DNA from: Progne subis subis
Taxonomy: Eukaryota; Chordata; Aves; Passeriformes; Hirundinidae
Assembly (NCBI GenBank): GCA_022316685.1
Contig: JAKJHU010000030.1
Coordinates: 6,021,058-6,085,057 of the forward strand
Direction of reading: 5' to 3'
DNA length: 64,000 nucleotides
Below are positions 39,001 to 50,290 of this stretch, one piece after another. A program made the position numbers and the translations under genes. Numbering within the stretch: the first letter of the stretch is position 1; each line of letters opens with the position of its first letter. The notes beneath the pieces were generated by a model, which worked only from the letters and a program-made list of their open reading frames with translations, did no database searches and had not been told where the DNA came from.

Positions 39001-41742
39001 AGGTGGACCTGAAAGTTGCACAGCAAGTTTTCTGAGTTCATTGCACTCATGGGGCTTTGGGTACAAGGTCCAGAGTGTGCTCAGCTCAGCTCCTGGCAGC
39101 CTGGGAACTGTTTAACGGGGGGCTTTATCTGCTCCCTGTCACTGTTGTTTTAAAACAAGTGCCTTGACTGTTTGTTGAATACAACACAGAGGAATACAGA
39201 ATTTCAAGCACTGGAAGAGCTACTCTTAAATGATCACTCAGGGACCAACAAATGCAGCTTCCCTGACAGGAGCCGTATAGTAAAGGAAAGACGAAGCTGT
39301 GTTCAGTGAATTTGATGAGGTCTCTAACAAGAAGCCCTGTATCTTGCATGGCTTTTGTGACAAAAGCCTTCTCTGTACCTTCTCTGAATTTCTCTTTCAT
39401 GTATTGAAAGGATCACATTTTGAGTTAAGCAAAATTACAGCAGGAGAAATATTTTCAGTTTTAATTTCCCATTCAGCTTTATTCCTTGATAATTTGTAGA
39501 AGAGAGCAAAACTTTAAAGTATTGTTTAGTAAATTATAATTAGGACTTACAAGAAGATGGTCAATATTCAGTTTTCAAGCGGCTGATGGCTCAGGCCCTC
39601 TGAGACCATTATTTAATTGACCCAAATTATCATTTTTTAATTGATCTAAAGCTTCTGATAAATAATACTCTTCAAGTAAATGCAACTTGATTTAGGTAGT
39701 CAAACACAACTTTAGAATGATATTTTTATGGAAATTTTCTCCGGTTCAAATGTGTATTCTCTTAGTCTGAGAAAAAAATTATTAGCAGGAGAAGCTGACA
39801 TCTAGTTTCGACAGTGATACAAATACTTTTCGTATTACAATGTTTTTTAATGTCTCTGCTTTCTGAAATGTGATGGATACCTAATTTTTTAAAATTCCTT
39901 TTCTATAGTACATTTGGGACAATTTTATAAAAACCTAAATAAAAACAGAAGGGTGTTTTCTGTCTAAGGAAGACTACAAATGAATGTGAAAGACTTGCAA
40001 GATATTTAGTTTCATTATGAAAATCACAGCCATCAATGCTGAATAGCTGTCTTATATTCTTCTGAGTTATATTTTAAGCACTTAATTCTATTGTGATGTG
40101 GAGGAGTTAAATAATTTAACTTTATGAGCAGGAGTACAGATTACAGACAAACTCTTTGCTTTTTCCATAATATTAGTGATATACGTAGTGCACTGCAAAT
40201 AAGGTTTCCACCAGTGTAGGGTTATGGGTTGTTTATTAAAAGACCAAATGTCATATATTGTTAAATTAAAATAAAAAGTAAGTAGGGAAAAATATGTTTC
40301 TTATTCTGTATCTGAAAAAAAATCATTTATAGAATGTACCTGACAAAGAGATTTTTGCAGGTTCTAGAGTTGTTTAACCGTAATAGAGATTTTATTTTAT
40401 GGTTATTTCAAACAAGTAGCAATCACAACAGCCTGGAGGATTTTTCTGAAAAGGTGTGATAATTTCAGAAAAAGTGGTAATCCTTTTTACAAGAGATATA
40501 GTGCTTAGTTCAACTGGCAGCTGCAGGATGCATATCACACTCTTTAAGTTCACTTAGCTTTTAAAGTTCCGGGGAAGTCCTGGAAAGGAAGGAGTAGTCA
40601 TTTTCCATGGTAGATCCAGCTGGAGGTACTTGGTGAAAGGGTTTTATTGACGTATCTTTAAGGTAGTTAATGGTGAGAAATGGATTAGAAAGATGCTCAT
40701 GAAGGTGAGTGAGAATTAGCTAGTGATCTAAAAATAGCAGCAGATTTTTAATAGTAGGGACAGGCCATAAGTTTTCATCAGTACTAGTCCCTCCTACAGT
40801 GATTTCATAACTCAGATTTAAAATGTGTCACGTTCGTTGTGCAACTCTGTATATAGCAGGTATTTTTAAAATTAAAAGATTGTTGAATATTAAAGGGGGT
40901 CTAATTGCGCTGTGATGATTGTTAAAGAGAATGACAGACTGTAATACTAAGGGTCTGTTGACTGTGGGCCAGGATAAGTCCTCTCCTGACAGAAGGTTTC
41001 TGGCTGATCAGGTGTACAGGTACTGTTAATTTACTTCTGATGGACAAGACTACAACTTCTGGGTAGTTCAGTAACTTCAGTAGTGAAGTTAGATGACTTC
41101 AACAGGAATGAAATTAATTAGAAAGGGGGTTTGATAATGTCAGTCAGTATAGGCCAGGAATAAAATTAGTTACTTTTTTCTATCAGGCTGCTTTCTCTGA
41201 AGAAAAGCACTGCATTTTTAGGTAAGTCCTTTTTCTTGCATGCACCCTAGCAGTTGCCACATGCAGGACAGCTGTGCAAAGCTTTTTCCTTCATGAAAGA
41301 TTGGAGTAGATGGAGGACCCAGCTGCTTTTCACATTACTGTCATCCATAGATGGTTTCCTATATTTATGTCTTAAATGGAGGAAGGAAAATGACTGTTTG
41401 TAGTAAATGCAGCACATGAAATTAGAAAATGTTTGTGCAAGTGATATAAAAATATAATTCTAAATCAACATCTCCTCCTCTCATTAGCATAGTTCATGCT
41501 AGAAAAATAGGTGTATTTTTTAGTAAATCGTGTGCCTGTTACTCTGACAAAGAGTTTCCTTAATAGAAATACATTTTCCTCAGCAATAAGTCTATAATAA
41601 TGTTTTTACTAATACAGAAATCCATTTTTTAAATCCCCCTCAGCTTTCCCCCCATGACATAATAGCCATAATGTCAGCAGAAGATGATTGCATCCATATG
41701 AAGTCACTGTGACATGGAGTGATATATTAATTTATTTATATG
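33088..41742. other. Intronic sequence, no gene seen
   Basis: AT-rich. A complex block at about 35340-35520 carries a TAATTA site and a hairpin (see findings). Frames at 36844-37098 (-), 37615-37881 (-), 38136-38387 (+) and 39125-39400 (-) have no recognisable homology. Confidence 0.55.
35399..35425 (+). repeat. 9-bp perfect inverted repeat with 9-base spacer
   Basis: AATAATGGG (35399-35407) and CCCATTATT (35417-35425) are exact reverse complements separated by nine pyrimidine-rich bases. This could form a small hairpin or a dimeric homeodomain-type site. Confidence 0.85.

Positions 41743-41774
<32 letters not shown>
41743..41774 (+). repeat. (TA)6(CA)10 compound microsatellite
   Basis: Six TA units (41743-41754) pass directly into ten CA units (41755-41774). 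Confidence 0.95.
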
Positions 41775-41775
<1 letters not shown>

Positions 41776-44460
41776 TTTGTGTTTGTTTATATAACCTTCT
41801 ATCTGTAGCTAAATCAATTCTTACTTGTGTTGTGTTTTTGTATTGCTGAGGATAAAAGTATGTAGATGTTTAATACTGAAGCATGTGTTCACTCAGACTG
41901 CTCCAAGGCACACGAGATTTGTCAGACTAGGATCTGTATGGCTTTGTGTGTTAAACCCTTCATCGTGGAGTCGATCCTATAAACCATATGTACTAGAGTG
42001 TTTTAATGCTTTGGAGGATCAAATTGATGCAAACAATGTGGCTCTGAAGACACATGATCTATAGGTTATATAGACTGAGTATACACAGCGTGAATATTAA
42101 CAGCTGTACATGATATGTCATTTCATAGTATGTGTACATTTCATGTATACACGTATTTGTCTCAATCTTGCAATGAGATTTACGTGAATGAATGCCTGTA
42201 TCTGATGAGTGCAGATTTTTCCTATGTGGGGGATGCAACTGGGGAGGGGAAGTTTTGCACACTTTTGCTATAGCCATGATAGAAATTTTCAGGGATTGGG
42301 TAATTTGCTATTGGAACAACTTATTTTGGGATGTGGCATAATTTTCATCATCTGAAGTATTTAAGTGAAAAATAATCATCTTCCTTAAAGCATTTTTGCA
42401 TCAATAAAATCTCTGTTGTCTTAATGAAGCTTTTATGTCTTTGCAAATTGTCTGCATTTGGGTAGTTCCATTGTTCTAATTGTCCCTTCCCATTGGCCAT
42501 TCTGGTTTTAGACTTGTGAAACTCTGTTCATGTCACATTAGAGCGATTCCAGCTGAGTCCCCAGTAGCAGAATCTGTAGAGATTTTGTACAACTTACAGA
42601 GGTTATAATTTGTGCTGGTACTAACATGTTGCTGTAACAAGACAGATAGGACATCTTAGCTTCACTGTAAGCAAATAGGCATCTGCATGATGCTTATAGA
42701 ACTTGTCATGCTTCACACAAAGAGTTTCATTTTTGCAAGATTGTATTAATTTTCTCATTTGTAGATGCCATTGCAAAGCTGAAGTACTTTGCTATTTAAA
42801 AGGCAATACTGGGTCCAGATCTTTCAAGCACAGTTTAATAATTCTGTATAGTACCTAGAACAGTTTAGGTTGCCAATTTGCCAGTCACCCTGCAAGCCAT
42901 GTGCACTCTGCACTGACGGTTGTGGTTTTCCCTTGCTGAGCAGAAACTGCACTTCCTTCCTGGCTGTGAAAAGAATGCTTACTTTCCTATCAGATACACA
43001 GAACCCTTTATGCTTTCCTGGGCTCCAAGAACCTCTTTCTCCTTCTCCCCTTCACTAACTTGAGCTGTTTCCTTTCCTCTTCTAGGACAACTGTGACAAC
43101 AGGGCTTTGTATTTACTCACCTTTTTTCCTTTATAAGTGTCCTTCTAAACACTGGGCAGGATCTCCTGGTTGCTGCCAGCAAGGCTGCCCTTCAGAATCA
43201 CTGGTCATTTTGTGAGTGTAGAAAACATTTAAAAAGGGATCTTAATTATAAAGGCAGAACTAAATACAAGAAGAAAGGACCAAGAACACAAAAATAGATT
43301 CTCATTGTATTTTTATTACTTAAGTTTGAGTTGATCTACATTATCCCAGAGAAGGCCCACCTCTCGGTGTCTTTTATCCAGGATCTTTGCTCCGGTTTTC
43401 TGCAGATCCATGTGGAGTGAAAAGCCAAGCATGGATCAGGACACGTCTGGAAAGTAGCATTTTACATGCTTATTACCCTTTAAGGATTGATAAAGGAAAG
43501 ATTTGAAGATCCGGTTTGTTTTTTTCCTATTTAACTGATCTCTTCTAATCATGTAGCAAACAATGTTGTGTCAAACAGAAAACATTCATTGTATGTTTCA
43601 GACAAACCTTTCTGAAAATATTACATATAAATGAATCACATTCTTCAATCTATCATTTGTCAGTGTCAGGAAAGAATATTTGTTAATTCTTTTTCTTCTG
43701 TCCTCTGAAGTAGTTGTCTATAGCTAGATGGTGTCAATGACATCAAAGAGTCAATGCTTTCTGTGGCACAGGGACTCCATTCTGGTATCTGTCTTGCTCC
43801 AATGCTTGGACTAATACTGCTACCATCCCTATAGAGATGGGAAGGATTCTTTTCTCAACTCAGGCATCACTTTGAAACTCTTTCCCTACGCAACACAAAA
43901 AAATGGTTTGTATTCTGAGTTCAGGACTTCTGAGTTAATCTGATTTAGACAAGTGCCACCATTGAATCTTTGTCTGTTTTCTGCCCTTGGCACAAATTTT
44001 AGTTTTGTGGGAACTGAAATGTGTGGTTTTGAACAATAACAGCTGCTAAAAGAGTAAACTAACTGGATTATCCTTCTAGCCTTAATTACCATGGCAATTA
44101 TAAAACTCTATGAAAAAGAAGTATATGATCAAGTTATATTGTTGTAAAATAATTACAAAGTATTATAAAATTTTGGTGCTTGTAAAGCAGTCAGGACTAC
44201 AAAGTAGCCTAAGTATTTGTATTCTATGTTTTATGAAGTCATATTAGCATTTTTCCTTCTAAGCTGTTTTTTATTCAAACTGCGCACCATAAGCAGATTT
44301 ATAGCATGACATACTTTCTTCAATTTAGTACAGAAAATGTGAGAGCATAGTCATGAAGAAGTGTAATGAATGGAATTTTTTTCCATCAGCTGATCATTTT
44401 ATCTTTTATCAAGCATTAACTGTATATTTGTGTTACATAAAATATTGACAGAATTCTCTT
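41775..44460. other. Intronic sequence before the RIMS2 exon, no gene seen
   Basis: AT-rich with a slightly GC-richer part at about 42870-43210. No recognised repeat family and no further RIM coding sequence. Confidence 0.55.
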
Positions 44461-44486
44461 TATGCTTTCTTGCCATGATTATTTAG
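44461..44486 (+). other. Splice acceptor of the RIMS2 exon
   Basis: A moderately pyrimidine-rich run (TTCTCTTTATGCTTTCTTGCC, spanning about 44455-44475) is followed by ATTATTTAG, ending in AG at 44485-44486. Coding similarity begins at once after it (G, then AAA AGA AGC for K-R-S). The tract is rather weak because it is interrupted by purines near the AG. Confidence 0.85.
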
Positions 44487-45412
44487 GAAAAGAAGCCCTT
44501 CAATATCAAGAGAACAGAGCAGAAGATACGACCAAAGGGACGAGAGAGACGAATATTCGCAGTATGCTACATCAGACAGTGCGATGCCCAGGTCACCATC
44601 AGATTATTCAGATAGGCGGTCACAGCGTGGGCCTCAGTTATACGAAGAACCTGAACTGGGTGATTACAGAGATTCCAACAGAAGGAGCCGCAGGCGTTCC
44701 AAGGAGTATCCGGTAGAAGAAGAAGATGCACAAAGCAGGGAAGAATATGAAAGGCAAAGGAGGGAAGAGGAATACCAGGCACGATACCGAAGTGATCCTA
44801 ATTTGGCTCGTTACCCAGTCAAGCCACAGCCGTATGAGGAACAAATGCGTATCCATGCTGAAGTGTCCCGAGCACGTCATGAACGGAGACATAGCGATGT
44901 CTCACTGGCAAATACAGAGTTGGAAGATTCTCGCATGTCCATGCTCAGGATGGAACGGCCGTCAAGACAAAGGTCAGTGTCTGAGCGCAGGGCTGCCATG
45001 GAAAATCAACGTTCGTACTCTATGGAAAGAACTCGAGAGGCTCAGGGACCAAGTCCCAATCGTCAGAGGACCACAAATCATAGCCCTCCTACACCTAGGA
45101 GGAGTCCAATTCCTCTGGAAAGACCAGACATGAGGCGCTCTGATTCTTTAAGGAAACAGCACCATTTGGATCCCAGTTCTGCTGTCCGGAAAACAAAACG
45201 GGAAAAGATGGAGACCATGTTACGGAATGATTCACTCAGCTCAGACCAGTCTGAGTCTGTCAGACCTCCACCACCAAAGCCTCATAAAACGAAAAAAGGA
45301 GGTAAAATGCGCCAGGTTTCATTAAGTAGCTCAGAAGAAGAATTGGCATCCACTCCAGAATATACAAGTTGTGATGATGTAGAGATTGAAAGTGAAAGTG
45401 TTAGTGAAAAAG
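44487..45412 (+). CDS. RIMS2: Internal coding exon of RIMS2 (RIM2, presynaptic active-zone scaffold), partial gene
   Basis: RIM proteins sit at the presynaptic active zone, bind Rab3, Munc13, calcium channels and RIM-BP, and prime and dock synaptic vesicles. This exon encodes the charged linker between the N-terminal zinc-finger region and the PDZ domain; no folded domain lies in it. Codon 1 is at 44488 and the exon holds 308 whole codons plus one base of a split codon at each end (acceptor side phase 2, donor side phase 1). Visible in order: RSPSISRE (codons 2-9), an Arg/Glu-rich stretch with RQRREEEYQ, YRSDPNLARYPVKP, RHERRHSDVSLAN, SPPTPRRSP, PPPPKPHK (about 260-267) and an acidic Ser-rich end, STPEYTSCDD to SESVSEKG. 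The Ser in RRHSD (codon 136, 44893-44895) matches the site described in RIM1 as a PKA/14-3-3 site (Ser413). I assign RIMS2 over RIMS1 because, as I recall the paralogues, RIMS1 differs in the VKPQPYEEQMRIHAEV region. The ATG at 44584 is internal, not a start. The frame runs on past the donor to a stop at 45490, which is intron. Confidence 0.95.
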
Positions 45413-45418
45413 GTAAGA
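45413..45418 (+). other. Splice donor of the RIMS2 exon
   Basis: AAAAG|GTAAGA is a near-consensus U2-type donor. It cuts after the first base of the glycine codon in the SEKG sequence, where RIM protein similarity ends. Reading past it gives a hydrophobic stretch unlike RIM, then a stop at 45490. Confidence 0.9.
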
Positions 45419-45492
45419 TGTCTAATTTTTTGATTGTTTCAATATATAATTTGATTTGGTTTCAGTTTGGGGCATTTATTTTAGCTGTTTAA

Positions 45493-46732
45493 ATTGATTG
45501 CAACCACACATCTACAGCCCTTCACTGATGACTCAACCTTGTTGTGATGGGAATTGGGATTTTTTCTGATTTTGTGTTTCATTTACATAAATTTAGTGAT
45601 TTACGTGGAAAACAGCACAGCTCTATAAGTATTTGGATAAGTTAAAGGAAAAAACATGCCTACAGAAAAACTTGTCAATGAAATCTGCAAAGTGTCTAAA
45701 TCTGGGCTGTCATATAAGGCCATGGTTTCAAGTCCATTAGTATCAGATTTGCGTGCTCCTGGATCACAATGAGTGCATATTTGATCTGCATCAAGTGTGG
45801 GTGCATGATGGAGTTTTTGTTGAATTAAGTGAAGCACATGATATAGACCTTATGCCAGTTTCATGCTGTCTGCTGCAGGTCAAAGAATGTCTGATCTGCA
45901 AAAAGACCTCTGTGTATAAAGTTAACCCTTTGAAGTTTTGAGAAAAAATTAAAATGACTGATGCAGTTTAAACCAATGGGGATTTCTTTTTCTTGTGATG
46001 CTATGATGATTTTTGGTTTTAGTGCTTTTTAGAAATAGTTTTGGAGTTACTATAATGTCAGAAAGAAAACTGAGATTGATTGAAATGACTTCGCAGCCTA
46101 TAAAAAGATAATTTATAATCTAAATATGTAAGTATTGGGGACCCTGAGTTTAAACTCAATCACATGAATATTATTAGTACACTTACCATCATGTATGTTG
46201 TTTTCTTATACCAGTGAACCTTTATTCTCCTAGAACTTCTCCTAAATGGTCAACTGCTGTTGTGGATTTGGAATAGAAAATTTACTACTATTTGTTATTA
46301 ATATTGCTATCAAATTAGTTCTGAAGCAAGTAATTAACTCAAATAACTGAAATAACTCTAAATTTTCACATGTCAATATCCATAACCATGGTCTGATAAG
46401 TAAGGGGCAAGATATTGTAGAGCACAAGGAAATTTCACCAGTTCACAGTAGAGAGTTACATGTACTTATGTGAGACAACTGTGCTGAAACCTTGACTCCC
46501 TTAGTCTTCCTGAGGAGCAGGAAAAGCACCAACTTTATGGTGTTCATGATTTTGTCCTTAGAAGCGACTTTGAGGAAAATGGGGAAATAGGAAAATCAAT
46601 ACATGGGAAGAAGTAACAAAATGTTTATTTAAGGTAATTCCGTGTAGGAAATGTACTATACAAAATAATATACAAACAATATATTTTTGTACACATTACA
46701 CACAAAGCATATACATTTAGGATTATAAAAGC
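45493..46732. other. Intronic sequence, no gene seen
   Basis: AT-rich, no repeat family recognised. Confidence 0.55.
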
Positions 46733-46796
46733 ATAAAATCATTTAGGTTGGAAACAATCTGCAAGAATTATTCATTACCACTAATTTAGCACTTCC
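46733..46796 (-). mobile_element. CR1 LINE, short 3'-end fragment (second subfamily type)
   Basis: AAAATCATTTAGGTTGGAAA followed by ACCACTAATTTAGCAC resembles the reverse complement of the CR1 3' end of the form ATCATTTAGGTTGGAAAAGA..CACTAAACCATG. Only about 64 bp are convincing. Confidence 0.65.
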
Positions 46797-49631
46797 ATGG
46801 CTTCTAACGCATCAATAACCCTTGTGTCTGCTGCTGCATGGCTCTCTATTCCCTACCTCCATGGAGACAGCAGAATGAAGGACCCCATTAGCACAATGTC
46901 TCTCAGACACTGGAATCTGCTGGATCTCCCTCTCCTCCCTCCTCATTTCCCACAACTGGGAGAATACAGGAGAAGCCTCCTTGTACTCCTGAATCCTTAA
47001 CCTGTCATCCTAAAGCCCTGATATCTCTCTTTGATTGCCCTTGTACTTCTTATTGCCACTTTGCTGCCTACCTGAAAAATCCATAATGGCTGAGGCCTTT
47101 CCAGGATAGGAACCTTTCCGTTCACAGTTGGGTCTCAGGGATGCACCAGACTTTGGCAAGAAGTGGGACTGGTCTACACATTGGGCCTTCTGCTCCCTTC
47201 AGATGGGAGTATAAAACATGCTGTATGATTCTAGATTCTCTGTCATAATAATGATCTTGCAAAACTTATAACTTTCCGTTAAATAATTTTGCATTTTAAG
47301 TGTCAAAGAAAATATTCTTATTGATAAAAATAGTTAATAATAATGACAATGTCATGTCTGTTCTGATTTCTGAGGTAGTGAATGAAGCTAGATATTTGTT
47401 ATATAAATTAATTTTAAAACCTTGCAAAGATTTTGCAGGGAAATAAAAAGTTCCATGCTATGCTTTGTTAATCTTGATTGAATTACTGTAAGCACTTTGT
47501 CGTGACATACGGTGTGTGTCTGTGTCAATGTGGCCTAGTGGTGGCCACATTGCAGCTGGAGCCAATGTTGAGAACAGCCTTGGTTTTTCATAAAGGAGAA
47601 GAGCGACTGCTTGAACTGGGGAAGGATGTGACTGCTTCTGACTGTGTCTGCTCCCATCTTTGCTGGAGGCCCTGGGCTGGGAGGAGGTGGCCTTGTGTAG
47701 CACAGGAAGTCATTCCAGCACTAACACCTGTACCCGGAACCAGAGCCAGCTGGCGCCAGCCTCGGCAGCCCTGGTCACATAATCGAATAATATCCTCAGG
47801 CGCTCCTTCTTCTCCCCTGCTCTTTAACCACTGGAGTGGAAGTTTTTGCAAAGAGGGACTGGGATTCCCTGAGCAAGGAACGTGGACATGGCAGCATTGA
47901 CATGAAAGGCTGAGATGGTGTTTGGTGGGATGAGATGTGCTAAGACCACGGTCAGGAGCTGACACTGTGACAGACAAGTTCGTTAGTTAGAAAATCAGGA
48001 AACAATGCACGAGAACAGTATTAAATAGACATAGCTGAGATTACAAATGTGTTTACCTGAAAATTAGGTTGTACCAGAGTTAGACGTATTTTCTAGAGTG
48101 AATTTTGTGCAGGTCTTCACAGATATTGAAACTCTCTTTAGTGACATAACCAAACACCAATTTAACAGATGGCCTCTGCCTTTTCTGTGAATAGGATGAA
48201 AAATTCTTTCTTCTTGTGTTATTTAAATTTTTCCAAAACTCACAATACTTTTTCCACATTATCTAAGAAACCCTTCTTCACTTTTGCTGTGAATACCAGG
48301 CTTCTGGAACTGCAAAGATGTCTCCATTTACAGCACTTATTGCCAGTCCTGAGATCAGTGTAGGAGACAGTAAGCTGTATCTCCATGACAGGACCTCCTC
48401 CATGTCTTAGGAAATACACTTTGGAGGAAAAAAAAGTTGCCTATATATTTTGGGCCAAAATATTAGGTATATTGCTATTTTCCCTAATAATGAAAGATCA
48501 AATTTGCTTAAAATGGGAGAGAAAAACAATTCTTGAAACGCCAATGTTTTTATGCAATTGCAAATTTTAAATGGGTGTAAAATAGATCCTCCATAACTAA
48601 ACCCAGGGATTGTAATGATATATTTATAAATGTTCTAGTGTTCAATTCACCAATTCTTTCTCAAAACCATCTCAGTTTACATGGTGCAGTTTGAAGGCTC
48701 TGACAAATTTGGCTTCTAAAAAGAGGACAGTTGTGATGGTAGTGTAGTACAGTGGACACTGAAATATGTCACTTACAGAGGTCCAAATAAAGCTGTATTT
48801 TGTGGTGCTTGTCCAATTTAAGTGTCTTCTCTTGTGAGGGAGAGTTAGAGTACATTTTTACCTGCATGTTCAGTTAGACGTTTCTCAGTACAATTCTAAG
48901 GACTAGGCCTTAGGGGAGGTTTGAAAGGGCCCCCATAATTTGTTATCCATCATGAAGCAGATGTGAAGCAGAGTGCTACTGGCTAATTCTCTGTGTCCAC
49001 AGGCTTTACAGGTAAATTTAGAAAATCAAACAGTACCTACCACTGCCCATGTATTCCTTATGGCAATACTGTCATACCTGCAGTCTGCCAAAGGACTGAT
49101 CTGAGGAGACTCAGGAAAGCTTGTGATCCCTGGGGTTGTTGTACTCCCACTCAGAACACAGGCACGAGAGCGGTGATCTGCACTGAAGGTGGGGTTCGGT
49201 CTGCACCTTCCCCAAACATTTGAGGGTCTCAAAAGCCCTACAAATCCCTCAAACTCTAGGGATTCAGCAAGAGACAATGTCTGCATGGAAGAAGAGAATT
49301 CATTCAAGGAAATCTAGATGTGTGACAGTTCTAACTATTGCCCTAATTTGTTCTAAATATAAAGTAGGACATAGTGGATTCTCCAATGACGGTAAACAGC
49401 TCAGGCATACTTGCATACCATGCTCCCAGCCACTTTTCAGAGCACCCTGTGAGAAGTATCTGTTTGCACAAATGGTGGCTGACATCTAACGTGGGTGGCC
49501 TCTGTGGTGGGAAAGCCAAATGTGTTTGTGTTTTGTCAGTTCTTAAATTTAATGTTTGCTTTCACTCTTACTTTATTAAAACATGATAGTTAGTTAGTTT
49601 TTATTATCAAAGAAACTCATATGTGTAGAAA
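46797..49631. other. Intronic sequence with a GC-richer block, no gene seen
   Basis: About 47500-47960 is clearly GC-richer than its surroundings. It carries overlapping frames of 129 codons (-) and 140 codons (+) on opposite strands. Neither has recognisable homology, and GC-rich sequence has fewer stops, so both are probably chance. A second GC-richer patch lies at about 48965-49260. Either could be decayed transposon sequence. Confidence 0.5.
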
Positions 49632-50290
49632 GATAGAATCCTTTAGGTTGGAAGTGATCTTTGGGATAAAGTCCAGCTGTTTAGAATGATAAGTTCACCA
49701 CTAAACCAGAGTCATGTCCGTGCTGTTTAAATACCTGCAGGAATGGTGAATCAACTAGTTCCCTGGGCAGCCTGTTCCTATAGCAGTGTTTCACAATGTT
49801 TTTGGTGAAGAAATTTTTCCTTATATCCATATAAATTTCCCCTGCCACACCATGAGGCCATTTCCTCTCATTCTGTTGCTGTTACTTTGGAGAAGGGTCT
49901 CACACCCATGTAAGCTACCACTCGTCTCAGGTACTTGTATAGGGCAATAATGTCCTCCGTGAGCCTCCTTTTCTCCAGGCTAAACACCCCCAGCTCCCTC
50001 AGCTGCTCCTCAAAGGACTTGTGCTCCAGACCCTTCACCAGCTGTATTGTCCTTGTCTGGACTCGCTTCAGCATCTCAACATCTTCCTTGTAGTGAGGGG
50101 CCCAAAACCCAACCCAATATTTAAAGTGCAACCTCACCAGTGCTGAGTACTGGGAGATGATCACTGCCCTGGTCCTGCTGGCCACACTAGTGCTGATACC
50201 AGCCAGGATGTGACTGGCCTTCTTTGTCAGCTAGGCATGCTGCCAGCTCATATTGAGCCAGCTGTTCACCAACACCCTCAACACAACATG
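49632..50290 (-). mobile_element. CR1 LINE, 3' 0.65 kb with readable reverse transcriptase C-terminus
   Basis: On the minus strand, 50185-49868 reads as an open 105-codon frame with SALVRLHFKYWVGFWAPHYK, LVKGLEHKSFEEQLRELGVF and SLEKRRLTEDIIALYKYL, the C-terminal part of CR1 ORF2. The + strand landmarks GAATCCTTTAGGTTGGAAG (3' end), GGGCAGCCTGTTCC, TTTCCTCTCATTCTG and CTCCCTCAGCTGCTCC agree. It is 5'-truncated, has no upstream part, and is not expected to be functional. It belongs to the same CR1 type as 46733-46796 and appears younger than the + strand copies, as its frame is better kept. Confidence 0.95.

Larger units (their letters stand above)
1..44486 (+). other. RIMS2: Upstream RIMS2 intron (partial, at least 44 kb)
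   Basis: The + strand upstream of the exon shows no stretch recognisable as the preceding RIM2 coding sequence (zinc-finger region or the Lys/Ser-rich segment before RSPSIS). The short ORFs here lack similarity I can recognise and overlap repeats or AT-rich sequence. The intron call is inferred from the exon's acceptor and from the known large introns of this gene. A tiny exon could be missed by eye. Confidence 0.75.

Noticed and set aside
44726..45133. 135-codon frame on the same strand within the exon
   Set aside because: A shadow of the RIMS2 coding frame in another phase, with no independent support.
44584..45492. Apparent 302-codon complete gene starting at ATG 44584
   Set aside because: The frame is open upstream to the acceptor at 44486 with RIM2-like residues before this ATG, and the last 26 codons are intron past a consensus donor. 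It is an internal exon, not a stand-alone gene.
49868..50185. 105-codon frame as a host gene
   Set aside because: Clear CR1 ORF2 C-terminus within a 5'-truncated element.
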